Of a DNA stretch of 11,124 bases, positions 1 through 6,290 are shown piece by piece. The DNA comes from Oligoflexia bacterium. Lineage in GTDB: Bacteria; Bdellovibrionota; UBA1018; CAIMNF01. Position 1 is the stretch's first letter. Each line of letters starts with the position of its first letter. The DNA lies in the NCBI GenBank assembly GCA_903842755.1, contig CAIMNF010000455.1, positions 1-11,124 on the forward strand, written 5' to 3'. Below the pieces are notes generated by a model that worked only from the letters and a program-made list of their open reading frames with translations, had not been told where the DNA came from and ran no database searches. The translations under genes were made by a program, and so were the position numbers.

Positions 1-36
1 ATTTTACATAATCGGTATGGAGGGGGCCTTCGATGA
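1..36 (+). CDS. 3' end of an upstream gene, possibly flgI (partial)
   Basis: Frame 1 is open from the window edge to a TGA at 34-36 and encodes the last 11 residues of a protein (ILHNRYGGGLR). This TGA overlaps the first flgJ ATG as ATGA, which is typical of translationally coupled operon genes. FlgI, the P-ring protein, often precedes flgJ, so it is the contextual guess. The tail itself does not look like a typical FlgI C-terminus, and frame 2 is also open as far as 64. The identity is therefore unproven. Confidence 0.4.
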   Translation: MLHNRYGGGLR

Positions 37-54
37 TGAAACCCCTCCATGCCG
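13..54 (+). promoter_or_regulatory. Hairpin sequestering the flgJ ribosome-binding site
   Basis: The arm CGGTATGGAGGGG (13-25) pairs with CCCCTCCATGCCG (42-54). This gives 13 base pairs, 12 Watson-Crick plus one T-G wobble (16 with 51). The Shine-Dalgarno GGAGG (19-23) lies fully inside the stem, both candidate start codons (33 and 36) lie in the 16-base loop, and the 3' arm is made of flgJ codons. The 5' arm is coding sequence of the upstream gene, so ribosomes finishing that gene would melt the stem. The pairing is directly visible; its role in translational coupling is inference. Confidence 0.65.
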
Positions 55-461
55 CCCCCCTTAATCCGTTATTGGCCCCAAAACTTGCGGTTCCTGAGAA
101 GGTAAAATACGAGGATGCCCCCCCTGAAATGCGTAAGGCTGCGGAAGGATTGGAAGCGGCCTTTACCGAACAGATGGTCAAAGCCATGCGGGAGACTGTC
201 GAACCGTCAGAGTTTTCACTCCATAACCATGCGTCAGATATCTATCAATCGATGCTCGATCAGGAATACTCAGAATCTGCAGCCAGAACAAAAAGCCTTG
301 GATTAGCCGAACAAATCGTAGATTATATGTTGCGCTCTCAGCCGCAGGCAGCGTACACTAAAGGAAGAAGCTCTCAACACCATGACGGTTCTGGAGCATC
401 GAATGCAGTCCTGAAGCAGGAAGCGAAAGGAAATAAAAATGAGGATCAATCCAAGCAATAA
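33..461 (+). CDS. flgJ: FlgJ-like rod-binding protein, without the muramidase domain
   Basis: This is a short FlgJ. The rod-binding domain spans about residues 28-100, with the family pattern of an AAEGLEAAFTEQMVKAMRET helix followed by SMLDQEY and GLAEQIVDYML. In Salmonella FlgJ this N-terminal part caps or scaffolds the growing periplasmic rod, and a C-terminal muramidase opens the peptidoglycan. The muramidase domain is absent here (142 residues against about 310), so another enzyme must cut the wall. The C-terminal 40 residues are polar, rich in Gln, Ser and Lys, and probably disordered. Translation starts at ATG 33 or ATG 36, with GGAGG at 19-23. The start overlaps the upstream stop, and the gene's end overlaps flgM by 23 bases. 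The family is clear; the exact start is not. Confidence 0.88.
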   Translation: MMKPLHAAPLNPLLAPKLAVPEKVKYEDAPPEMRKAAEGLEAAFTEQMVKAMRETVEPSEFSLHNHASDIYQSMLDQEYSESAARTKSLGLAEQIVDYMLRSQPQAAYTKGRSSQHHDGSGASNAVLKQEAKGNKNEDQSKQ

Positions 462-783
462 TCCCGCGGTCCAAGGTACGACTGGTGCAGATGTAGCTGG
501 CACGGATAGCACAAAGAGATCAGAGCGGCTGAAGAAATCAGGCTATGAGGGTTCTGCGCAAGTGGATGCCGCACGAGAGCGTCCCAGCACCTCTAGCGCA
601 AGTATTTCGCCGAAAGCAAAGGAAATGGCGCGCGCAGCCCAGCTTGCAAAAGATAGTCCGGATGTTCGGGAAGCAAAAATTGCAGAACTCCGTGAAAAAA
701 TTCAAAACAAAACGTATTCCGTCAGTGCAAACGATATTGCGGATCGTTTGGTGGACGACCATATTCGCATGGCGGGCGTCTAG
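439..783 (+). CDS. flgM: FlgM, anti-sigma-28 factor
   Basis: FlgM holds the flagellar sigma factor FliA (sigma-28) inactive until the hook is finished. It is then exported through the flagellar channel, releasing late-gene transcription. The 114-residue product has the family layout: a polar, Ser/Thr-rich, probably unfolded N-terminal half, then ISPKAKEM, then the sigma-binding C-terminal region from about residue 73 with PDVREAKIAELREKI, a TYSVSANDIADRL segment and a final DDH. The start ATG 439 has AAAGGAAA upstream (427-433) and lies inside the end of flgJ, which suggests coupled translation. The protein is slightly longer than the roughly 97 residues of Salmonella FlgM, because of its N-terminus. 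No FliA gene is in the window. The assignment is confident. Confidence 0.92.
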   Translation: MRINPSNNPAVQGTTGADVAGTDSTKRSERLKKSGYEGSAQVDAARERPSTSSASISPKAKEMARAAQLAKDSPDVREAKIAELREKIQNKTYSVSANDIADRLVDDHIRMAGV

Positions 784-864
784 CGAGACCTTGAGATTAG
801 CGCACGCTTAAAAAGTTAAAATTCGGATTTATAAATTCGCAAGGAAGCGAATGGAGAAAGAATC
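784..864 (+). promoter_or_regulatory. flgM-flgN intergenic leader with a possible CsrA-type hairpin
   Basis: This 81-base gap is the only real spacer in the flagellar operon. Just before flgN the bases ATTCGC (835-840) and GCGAAT (847-852) form a 6-bp stem with the hexaloop AAGGAA. A second ATGGA motif (851-855) overlaps the flgN Shine-Dalgarno GGAGAAAG (853-860). Known CsrA targets carry ANGGA motifs, often in hairpin loops and over the ribosome-binding site. Upstream are AT-rich hexamers resembling -10 boxes (TAAAAT at 817-822, TATAAA at 830-835) without a well-spaced -35, so an internal promoter is only possible. Confidence 0.35.
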
Positions 865-1470
865 ATGGATGAACTTAGGGAACAAGGGACGAATCAGCAA
901 AGCACGAGGGCAGAATGGACGAATGCAGAAAGTGAAGCTTCGTCCGGCGCTTTAGGGACAGACCCAGGCGATCTGCTCCACGAAGCCTTGCAAGAATTAG
1001 TGGGACTCCACAAACAGTTGCTTGAAGTCATTCGCCAAGAGGCGCAAGCCATTACGCAAGCCGATGTGAAAGCGACCTTTGAAGCGACTTCCGCAAAGGA
1101 GGCTCTGGTCCACTGGATTCATCGCGCCGAGCTTGGGCGACAAGTGATCACGCAAACGCTTTCTGAACACCTAAAAATTAAAAACGTGAGCTTAAAAGAG
1201 ATCATTCTCCATTTTCAAAGTCACGATGCCCCGCTCTCTGCGCGTTTGCAGTCTGACCTAAATATGTTAGTCACGCTGGTTGAGCGCATTCAGAGTCAGA
1301 ATAAAGAGAACGGAAAAATCGTGGAGCGTTCCCTAAAGCATGTGCAGAGCATGCGGAAGAATATTTTTGGTGAAGTACCCAGCGAAAATAAAACCTACAA
1401 CCAGCAAGGACAAAAAAACCAAGCCAGTGTGGGGTCTACCACAGCGCGACTCATTTCAAAGGAAGTTTAG
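865..1470 (+). CDS. flgN: FlgN-like export chaperone for FlgK and FlgL
   Basis: FlgN is a cytoplasmic chaperone that binds the C-termini of the junction proteins FlgK and FlgL and delivers them to the flagellar export gate. This 201-residue protein is almost wholly helical by eye. It has the FlgN-type start of the core at about residue 34 (DLLHEALQELVGLHKQLLEVI) and a long amphipathic helical stretch to about residue 170. It lies directly before flgK and flgL, the family's usual clients. It is longer than the usual 140 or so residues: the first 33 and last 30 residues are polar and probably disordered. The start ATG 865 is preceded by GGAGAAAG (853-860). The flgK start follows its TAG stop by only two bases. 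Family sequence conservation is low, so context carries much of the call. Confidence 0.8.
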   Translation: MDELREQGTNQQSTRAEWTNAESEASSGALGTDPGDLLHEALQELVGLHKQLLEVIRQEAQAITQADVKATFEATSAKEALVHWIHRAELGRQVITQTLSEHLKIKNVSLKEIILHFQSHDAPLSARLQSDLNMLVTLVERIQSQNKENGKIVERSLKHVQSMRKNIFGEVPSENKTYNQQGQKNQASVGSTTARLISKEV

Positions 1471-1472
1471 CG

Positions 1473-2900
1473 ATGAGCAATGTGAATATCCTGCAGTCTA
1501 GTCGTTCGGGAATGACGACCTCCCAAGCGGGCATTGCGACTGCGGGTCACAATATCTCAAACGCAAATACCGAAGGATATTCTAGGCAGCGAGTAAAATC
1601 CGAAGCACAAGTGTCTGGCCAAATGAATGCCATGGGGGGACCCTACGTTGGACAAGGATCAAAGCTCACCACGATTGAGCGGGTAAATGATCAGTATTTA
1701 GAACATCAACTAAGAGACGGCGCAAGAGACATGGCCCACTTCGAAGAGAAGCAAGTTTTTTTAGGACAAGTCGAAGACGTGTTTAACGAAATGAACGGCG
1801 ACGGACTGAATCGAATTGTCGCTAAATTTTTTAATGAATTTCGAAAACTGGCAAACGATCCAACCAGTGAGGCCATTCGTCAATCCGTGCGCGAGTCCTC
1901 TACAGCGATGGTCAATGATTTTAAGCGGATTCGGGTTGATTTAGACCAAATTCGCGCCCACATCGATAATCGTATCGACGGCAATATGCGAGAACTTAAC
2001 GACTTAGCCGTTCAGCTTAAAGAATTAAATGTTCGGATTCATGCTGCGGAAATTCAAGGACATCCGGCCTCGGACCTTGAAGATCGGCGCGATCACATTC
2101 TCCAAAAAATGAGCACCTATGTGGATTTGTCTGTTCATAAAGACAACAACAATATGGTGAGTGTAGACATTCGCGGCGTGGGCCCGATTGTGACCGGGCC
2201 AAATCACAACGAATATTATTTGGGTCGAGCTCCTGCCCAAGAGGCGGAAGGTAGCCCCGACGGAGCGCTACAAATTTCGCGCTCGCAATTCGGCGGACAA
2301 TACATTACCCAACAGTTCCAAGGCGGGAAATTAGGAGCGTTGATTGAGACCCGCGACAAGATGATGGGGGGAGTGATTGACCGCTTGGATCAGCTCGCCC
2401 ATGCCATTGCCACTTCCGTGAATGAATTGCATCAGCAGGGCGTTACTGCCAATGGAAAAACAGGGATTAGCTTTTTTAAACCGATTGACCAAGTGAGTGG
2501 CGCATCCCACGCACTGGCGTTATCGGATGAAATTAAAGCAGACGTCACCAATATTGCAACCGGAATTGCTCCGCACGCCGCAAGTGATAACCGCTTGGCA
2601 TTGGCGTTAGCGAATTTACAAAACGCGCGATTTATGAATGATGGCAGCACCACGGTCGATGATTTTTATAATTCGATTGTGTCCGAAGTTGGTGTTGCGA
2701 GCGCAAAAAATACCGAAGCCCTTGGCCAGCAAAAAGGAATTTTAAGCAATATGCAAAAAATGCGCGATCAAATTTCCGGGGTATCGATCGATGAAGAGGT
2801 GACGAATTTAATGCAATTCCAGCATGCGTTTGATGCTTCCGCACGCGTAATGAAGGTTGCGGACGACATGATGGATACGATTTTAAGGTTACGGAGCTAA
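1473..2900 (+). CDS. flgK: FlgK, hook-filament junction protein (HAP1)
   Basis: FlgK forms the first ring of junction subunits between the hook and the filament. The N-terminal D0 helix carries the hallmark NISNANTEGYSRQ at residues 27-39. The C-terminal D0 region shows the matching SGVSIDEEVTNLMQFQ followed by a heptad helix ending in DTILRLRS. At 475 residues it is shorter than the Salmonella protein (about 550), which points to a reduced surface-exposed middle domain. No signal peptide is present, as expected for type III flagellar export. The Shine-Dalgarno AAAGGAAG (1458-1464) lies within the end of flgN. Only four bases separate it from flgL. Very confident. Confidence 0.96.
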   Translation: MSNVNILQSSRSGMTTSQAGIATAGHNISNANTEGYSRQRVKSEAQVSGQMNAMGGPYVGQGSKLTTIERVNDQYLEHQLRDGARDMAHFEEKQVFLGQVEDVFNEMNGDGLNRIVAKFFNEFRKLANDPTSEAIRQSVRESSTAMVNDFKRIRVDLDQIRAHIDNRIDGNMRELNDLAVQLKELNVRIHAAEIQGHPASDLEDRRDHILQKMSTYVDLSVHKDNNNMVSVDIRGVGPIVTGPNHNEYYLGRAPAQEAEGSPDGALQISRSQFGGQYITQQFQGGKLGALIETRDKMMGGVIDRLDQLAHAIATSVNELHQQGVTANGKTGISFFKPIDQVSGASHALALSDEIKADVTNIATGIAPHAASDNRLALALANLQNARFMNDGSTTVDDFYNSIVSEVGVASAKNTEALGQQKGILSNMQKMRDQISGVSIDEEVTNLMQFQHAFDASARVMKVADDMMDTILRLRS

Positions 2901-2904
2901 TTAA

Positions 2905-3894
2905 ATGAGAGTGACGGATAACACCAATTACGGAGTCGTTCGGGACAGCATCCAGCGCAGTCGTTCGCGGATGGAAAACCTGCAAACCCAGAATGCCACC
3001 TTAAAAAAAGTGAACAAGCCCTCCGATGATCCGGTCGGAGCCGCAAAGCTCTTAGAAGTGAGGACAGACAAAGTGAATAACGAACAATATCAAAACAATT
3101 CAAAACTTGCAGAAAGCAATTTAAATAATACGGATCATGCGCTAGAGGACTTAAGCGAAATTGTAATGCGCGCTAAAGAAATTGCCATCAATCAGTCGAG
3201 TTCCGCAAGTTCTACCCATGAGTCGCGCGTGGGAGTTGCCGAAGAAGTCAAGCAACTGCTCGAGCGCTCGATTGCAACCGGAAATCGCCGGATCGGAGAT
3301 CGCTACATTTTTGGAGGCTTTAAGACGGATCAGCCACCGATTGATTCGGAAGGGCGGTACCACGGTGACCAGGGCGAAATGATGGTCGAGATTGGTCGCG
3401 AAGTGTATATCGGAATGAATATTCCTGGAATAGATGTTTTTAATACCCAACCCCAGGTAAGCGGCGACCAAAAAAGAATCCAGCAACAAGAAGAAAAAGA
3501 AGAAGGAACCGAGCGTACACCTGCTTCAGAAAATGAAGAGAGTGCGCCATCTACCCCGAACGTAAATTTATTTCAGGAGCTGAAGGCCCTGCGCATTGGT
3601 TTGCTTACGGGTGATGTAAACTTAATTCGTGGAACTTTAGATCGCTTTGACGATCTTCAGGGAAAAATTATTGCCTGTCGCTCAAAAATTGGCTCGCGGA
3701 TGAGTGGAATTCAAGGAGCGGCCTCTACAATGGAGCGGCATACGGTTACGAACGCTCAATTAACTTCCGCGATTGAAGACGCGGACATGACTCAAGTGGT
3801 GAGTGATCTTGCAAAAGAAGAAACAGTGTTTAAAAGTTCTTTAGCTAGCTCTAAACACTTGATTCAACCCACACTTTTGGATTTTTTGCGCTGA
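2905..3894 (+). CDS. flgL: FlgL, hook-filament junction protein (HAP3)
   Basis: FlgL forms the second junction ring, on which the filament cap and flagellin assemble. The N-terminal coiled-coil D0/D1 region holds the family motif KKVNKPSDDPVGAAKLLEVR (residues 34-53) and GDRYIFGGFKT (131-141). The C-terminal helices run from about residue 250, with KIGSRMSGIQGA and SAIEDADMTQVVSDLAKEE. Residues 185-218 are an unusual run rich in Glu, Gln, Ser and Pro, placed between the variable surface domain and the helix NLFQELKALRIGLLTGD. It is probably a disordered surface loop. The start ATG 2905 is preceded by ACGGAG at 2892-2897, inside the end of flgK. It is the last gene of the structural operon. 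Confidence 0.94.
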   Translation: MRVTDNTNYGVVRDSIQRSRSRMENLQTQNATLKKVNKPSDDPVGAAKLLEVRTDKVNNEQYQNNSKLAESNLNNTDHALEDLSEIVMRAKEIAINQSSSASSTHESRVGVAEEVKQLLERSIATGNRRIGDRYIFGGFKTDQPPIDSEGRYHGDQGEMMVEIGREVYIGMNIPGIDVFNTQPQVSGDQKRIQQQEEKEEGTERTPASENEESAPSTPNVNLFQELKALRIGLLTGDVNLIRGTLDRFDDLQGKIIACRSKIGSRMSGIQGAASTMERHTVTNAQLTSAIEDADMTQVVSDLAKEETVFKSSLASSKHLIQPTLLDFLR

Positions 3895-3900
3895 TAGTCC

Positions 3901-3929
3901 TTGTCAGTTTTGTACAATTGCGCTATTTG
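3901..3929 (+). promoter_or_regulatory. Possible promoter for csrA
   Basis: TTGTCA (3901-3906), a 17-base spacer and TATTTG (3924-3929) resemble a sigma-70 promoter. The -35 matches consensus at 5 of 6 positions and the -10 at only 3 of 6. It sits just after flgL and would give csrA a leader of roughly 45 bases. The weak -10 makes this tentative, and read-through from the flagellar operon is also possible. Confidence 0.25.
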
Positions 3930-3980
3930 TCTCAAAGAGTAACGGATTGACTCGCGTTGTTCAGAACATGGAGGATAGTA

Positions 3981-4202
3981 GTGTTAGTTTTAACCCGTAA
4001 GCTGGGCGAAAGTATTGCAATCGATGACCACATCAAAATCACCGTGGTGCAAATCAAGGGAAAGCAAGTTCGCCTAGGCATCCAAGCCCCTAAAGAGACC
4101 AAAATTCACAGAGAAGAAGTTTATTCTGCTATCCAAGATCAAAATAAGGTCGCAGGAAGTGCTCCTGCTGATCTCGATGTATCAAAAATCCTTAAGGGAT
4201 AA
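3981..4202 (+). CDS. csrA: CsrA, translational regulator
   Basis: CsrA is a small dimeric RNA-binding protein that binds GGA motifs near ribosome-binding sites and blocks or stabilises mRNAs. The 73-residue product starts with the canonical (M)LVLTRKLGESI and contains KITVVQIKGKQVRLGI and the APKETKIHREEVY block. RNA-contacting Leu4, Arg6 and Arg44 are all present. The start is GTG 3981, chosen because it gives the family's exact N-terminus and has GGAGG (3970-3974) six bases upstream. An upstream in-frame TTG at 3957 would add eight residues the family never has. About 25 residues follow the core as a polar tail. The ATGGAGGAT ribosome-binding region contains two GGA motifs, so autoregulation is possible. 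Its position beside fliW points to flagellar mRNAs as targets. Confidence 0.96.
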   Translation: MLVLTRKLGESIAIDDHIKITVVQIKGKQVRLGIQAPKETKIHREEVYSAIQDQNKVAGSAPADLDVSKILKG

Positions 4203-4339
4203 TTTATTGCCTTGCGTCAAAAAATCGTCAAAATTTAGCCACTTTTTTCGTTGTTAGTCAATAACGCCCTTGCTCATTCCGACGGATTGCGTATTCTATA
4301 AAGAGAGTGCTTTCAGATCAAAAAGCATGGGAGGTAGTT
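4203..4339 (+). promoter_or_regulatory. csrA-fliW spacer with a likely fliW promoter
   Basis: The 137-base spacer holds TTGCTC (4270-4275), a 16-base gap and TATTCT (4292-4297), directly followed by TATAAA (4297-4302). A transcript starting near 4304 would have a leader of about 36 bases carrying GGGAGG (4329-4334), five bases before the fliW ATG. Just upstream, CGTTGTTAGTCAATAACG (4249-4266) is a 7-bp imperfect inverted repeat with a four-base loop. It could be an operator or only a weak hairpin. It has no T-run after it, so it is not an intrinsic terminator. Confidence 0.35.
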
Positions 4340-4888
4340 ATGGTCGTACAAACAGGACGTTTTGGCCAGATTGAAGTCACCACAGATGAAATCATATACA
4401 TTCCGAGTGGAATTCTGGGTTTTCCAGAAGACCACGACTTTTGTTTAGTTGATTCTGCGGATGACACGCTAATTCTTTGGTTGCAATCGCTGAAAAGCCC
4501 CCACTTAGCGTTTCCAATCCTGGAGCCAAAAATTTTCAAACCCGACTATGTAGTCAGACTATCTGCTGCAGAACTCCGGGAGTTGCGATTGCAGTCGATT
4601 AAAGACGCAAGCGTGTTTACTCTGTTGAGTTTTCCGCAAGAGCTGACGGAAATGACTGCAAATTTAAAAGCGCCTCTGGTCATCAACACCAAACAGAAAG
4701 TGGCCAAGCAAGTGGTCCTTCAGGAAAATGATCAGCCCATTAAACACCCGATGTTTAAAGAGCTGCGCGCGCATCTGTTATCGCTCCGCGCGAATGTGGC
4801 CCAAATGCCAGCGTCCGATCGAAATGTTCAAAAGGGTGCTCTGAGCTTAACTGCCCTTTCTGCTTCTCCTAATGTGGAGCTCATTTAA
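4340..4888 (+). CDS. fliW: FliW, flagellar assembly factor and CsrA antagonist
   Basis: FliW binds flagellin and, when free, binds CsrA allosterically and relieves its repression. In Bacillus and Campylobacter this couples flagellin translation to export. The beta-rich core spans about residues 5-137, with the family signature IPSGILGFPEDHDFCLVD (21-38), then LWLQS, a PDYVV segment and APLVIN...KVAKQVVL. The protein has 182 residues, against roughly 130-150 usually. Residues 138-182 form an extra polar tail of unknown role. The start is ATG 4340, behind GGGAGG (4329-4334). An in-frame GTG at 4307 would give an 11-residue extension that the family lacks and would leave this ribosome-binding site unused. 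It converges with the next operon, with 25 bases between stops. Confidence 0.93.
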   Translation: MVVQTGRFGQIEVTTDEIIYIPSGILGFPEDHDFCLVDSADDTLILWLQSLKSPHLAFPILEPKIFKPDYVVRLSAAELRELRLQSIKDASVFTLLSFPQELTEMTANLKAPLVINTKQKVAKQVVLQENDQPIKHPMFKELRAHLLSLRANVAQMPASDRNVQKGALSLTALSASPNVELI

Positions 4889-4913
4889 GCCTACAGTCAG
4901 CGGTTCCTGGTTT

Positions 4914-5606
4914 TTATTTCTGTTTATTTTTAATTAACTCTAAATAAGACATCGCTTCGCGGTGTAGGGGCTCTTCTTCTAGGACGGATTCCCACTCAAG
5001 CTCCGCATCGAGGACATTGGCTTGGCTATAGTGCAGCAGTCCTAGTTGAATGCGAATCGTTAGCTCACGGGGATTTTGTATTTTTAACTGTTGGAGTTCT
5101 TGGATGGCTCGGGTCAGGAATCCTTTTTTTGCGAAAGCTTTTGCGCGGCGAATGTGTACCGGAATTGCAGTCGGATCTAAGACAATCGCTTTATTGTATT
5201 CTTCGATGGCCTCGTCGTAGCGGCGGTATCGAAAGTACATATCCCCCATTTCAAAATGTTTGACCGCAAAGCGCCGATCGATCTGTTCGTCTTCCCCCAA
5301 TTGCTTAATGAACACGCTTTGATTTGCTTGTTCGAAAATAATCTTAGCTTCGTCATAACGTCCAATGTCGTTTAAAATAACGCTCAAACAAACTGCAGCA
5401 TCGGTATGTTTTGGGTCGTAAAAGAGGGCTTTTTTAAGATCTTCAATCGAAAGCGTTAGTTTTCCCTGATAGGAGCGCAGCACCCCGCGCAAATAATAAA
5501 AGTCCGCGTTGTCTGGCTCCGTTTGGAGAGCCTCAAGGATTTGTTTCTCGGCTTCCGAAAAGTTACGCGTCAGGATTTGCTGATGGATTTGTTGAGGGAG
5601 CATCAT
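4914..5606 (-). CDS. Tetratricopeptide-repeat (TPR) protein encoded after bamD
   Basis: This 230-residue protein is built almost entirely of TPR helices: about residues 11-32, 36-66, 68-97, 115-148 (the clearest repeat, MGDMYFRYRRYDEAIEEYNKAIVLDP), 149-180 and 183-216. TPR arrays bind other proteins; no enzymatic domain is visible. There is no signal peptide or membrane segment, so it is probably cytoplasmic, unlike BamD upstream. Its ATG overlaps the bamD TGA as ATGA (5606-5603), which suggests coupled translation; a second ATG follows immediately. It is the last gene of the minus-strand operon, and no convincing hairpin terminator follows. I do not recognise a specific orthologue. A partner role in envelope biogenesis is inference from context only. 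Confidence 0.85.
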   Translation of the reverse strand: MMLPQQIHQQILTRNFSEAEKQILEALQTEPDNADFYYLRGVLRSYQGKLTLSIEDLKKALFYDPKHTDAAVCLSVILNDIGRYDEAKIIFEQANQSVFIKQLGEDEQIDRRFAVKHFEMGDMYFRYRRYDEAIEEYNKAIVLDPTAIPVHIRRAKAFAKKGFLTRAIQELQQLKIQNPRELTIRIQLGLLHYSQANVLDAELEWESVLEEEPLHREAMSYLELIKNKQK

Positions 5607-6280
5607 TGTGCGGCTGAGGTTGTGTTGGGCATCTCTTTTAGGGTGTTCATGGCTTGGGGAGCGCTAGGGGAGTCGCCGTATTGATTGATGACTTTTTGTA
5701 GGCGCGTTCGAGCAGCGTCGTATTTTTTCTTCCGAATATAAAATTGCGCAATGGTCAGCTCTTTTTCTGCTAATTTATTATATGCCGTTGCTTTATGCTC
5801 ATGAGCAACCTTCTCAAATTCACCGTTCGGATATCGTTTTAGATAGGTGGTGTAAGCTTGGATTGCGCTTTCAGCAGATTTTAAGTCACGCTCTACAATC
5901 GTTGGAATATCTAAGAAGTAAGACTCACCCACCCGAAACTGGGCATAACCCGCTTTTTCGTGTTTGGGGTAAAGCTCAACAAAGGTTTCATAGGCAGCAG
6001 ATGCCTCCGGGTAAGACTCTTGTAAAAAATAAACATCCCCCATCCGTAATTGGGCCAAAGCACCGTAACTGGTATAGGAAAATTTGCTTTTAATGACTCG
6101 CAATTTATCTAATGCCAATAAATAACGGTCATTTTTAATATCGTCTTCCGCATCTTTAAAAACACTTGCGGGATCGTTCTCGTTTACCTTTTCGGACGAG
6201 CAGCCCGAAAGAAAGTGAGCAGCACCGATCCACAAGCTACCGATCATCACGAATTGCGCCACGCGCGTAGAAAATTTCAT
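5603..6280 (-). CDS. bamD: BamD, outer-membrane assembly lipoprotein
   Basis: BamD is an essential lipoprotein of the BAM complex, which folds beta-barrel proteins into the outer membrane. The 225-residue product begins with a lipoprotein signal peptide ending in the lipobox LSGC, with the acylated Cys at residue 27. TPR-like repeats follow: DRYLLALDKLRVIKSKF, then SYPEASAAYETFVELYPKHEKAGYAQFRVGESYF. The BamD-typical segment RDLKSAESAIQAYTTYLKRYPNGEF and the LAEKELTIAQFYIRKKKYDAARTRLQKVI helix pair come next. The start ATG 6280-6278 is chosen because it gives the clean signal peptide and has GAAAGG just upstream. An upstream ATG at 6373 would overlap the previous gene and place 31 odd residues before the signal. 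It lies 10 bases after the BatE-like gene. Confidence 0.92.
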   Translation of the reverse strand: MKFSTRVAQFVMIGSLWIGAAHFLSGCSSEKVNENDPASVFKDAEDDIKNDRYLLALDKLRVIKSKFSYTSYGALAQLRMGDVYFLQESYPEASAAYETFVELYPKHEKAGYAQFRVGESYFLDIPTIVERDLKSAESAIQAYTTYLKRYPNGEFEKVAHEHKATAYNKLAEKELTIAQFYIRKKKYDAARTRLQKVINQYGDSPSAPQAMNTLKEMPNTTSAAQ

Positions 6281-6290
6281 ATTACCTTTC

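Noticed and set aside
784..840. Sigma-28 (FliA) promoter before flgN
   Set aside because: TAAA-like boxes occur but no GCCGATAA-type -10 is found at the proper distance.
2017..2985. Antisense open frames opposite flgK
   Set aside because: They lie opposite a strongly conserved gene, lack ribosome-binding sites and resemble no family.
3891..3911. Hairpin CTGATAGTCCTTGTCAG plus TTTT after flgL as a terminator
   Set aside because: The stem has only seven pairs, two of them G-T wobbles, a three-base loop and a short T-run; too weak to call.
3957..3980. Upstream TTG start for csrA giving eight extra residues
   Set aside because: CsrA proteins begin with MLVLTRK, and GTG 3981 gives exactly that with a well-placed GGAGG.
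4216..4234. Repeated GTCAAAA motif after csrA
   Set aside because: Only two short AT-rich copies, which is expected by chance.
4307..4339. Upstream GTG start for fliW
   Set aside because: It would leave the strong GGGAGG at 4329-4334 unused and add 11 residues not seen in the family; the promoter-like -10 also lies directly before it.
4889..4931. Terminator between the convergent fliW and TPR genes
   Set aside because: The plus strand is T-rich here but no stem longer than about four pairs precedes it.
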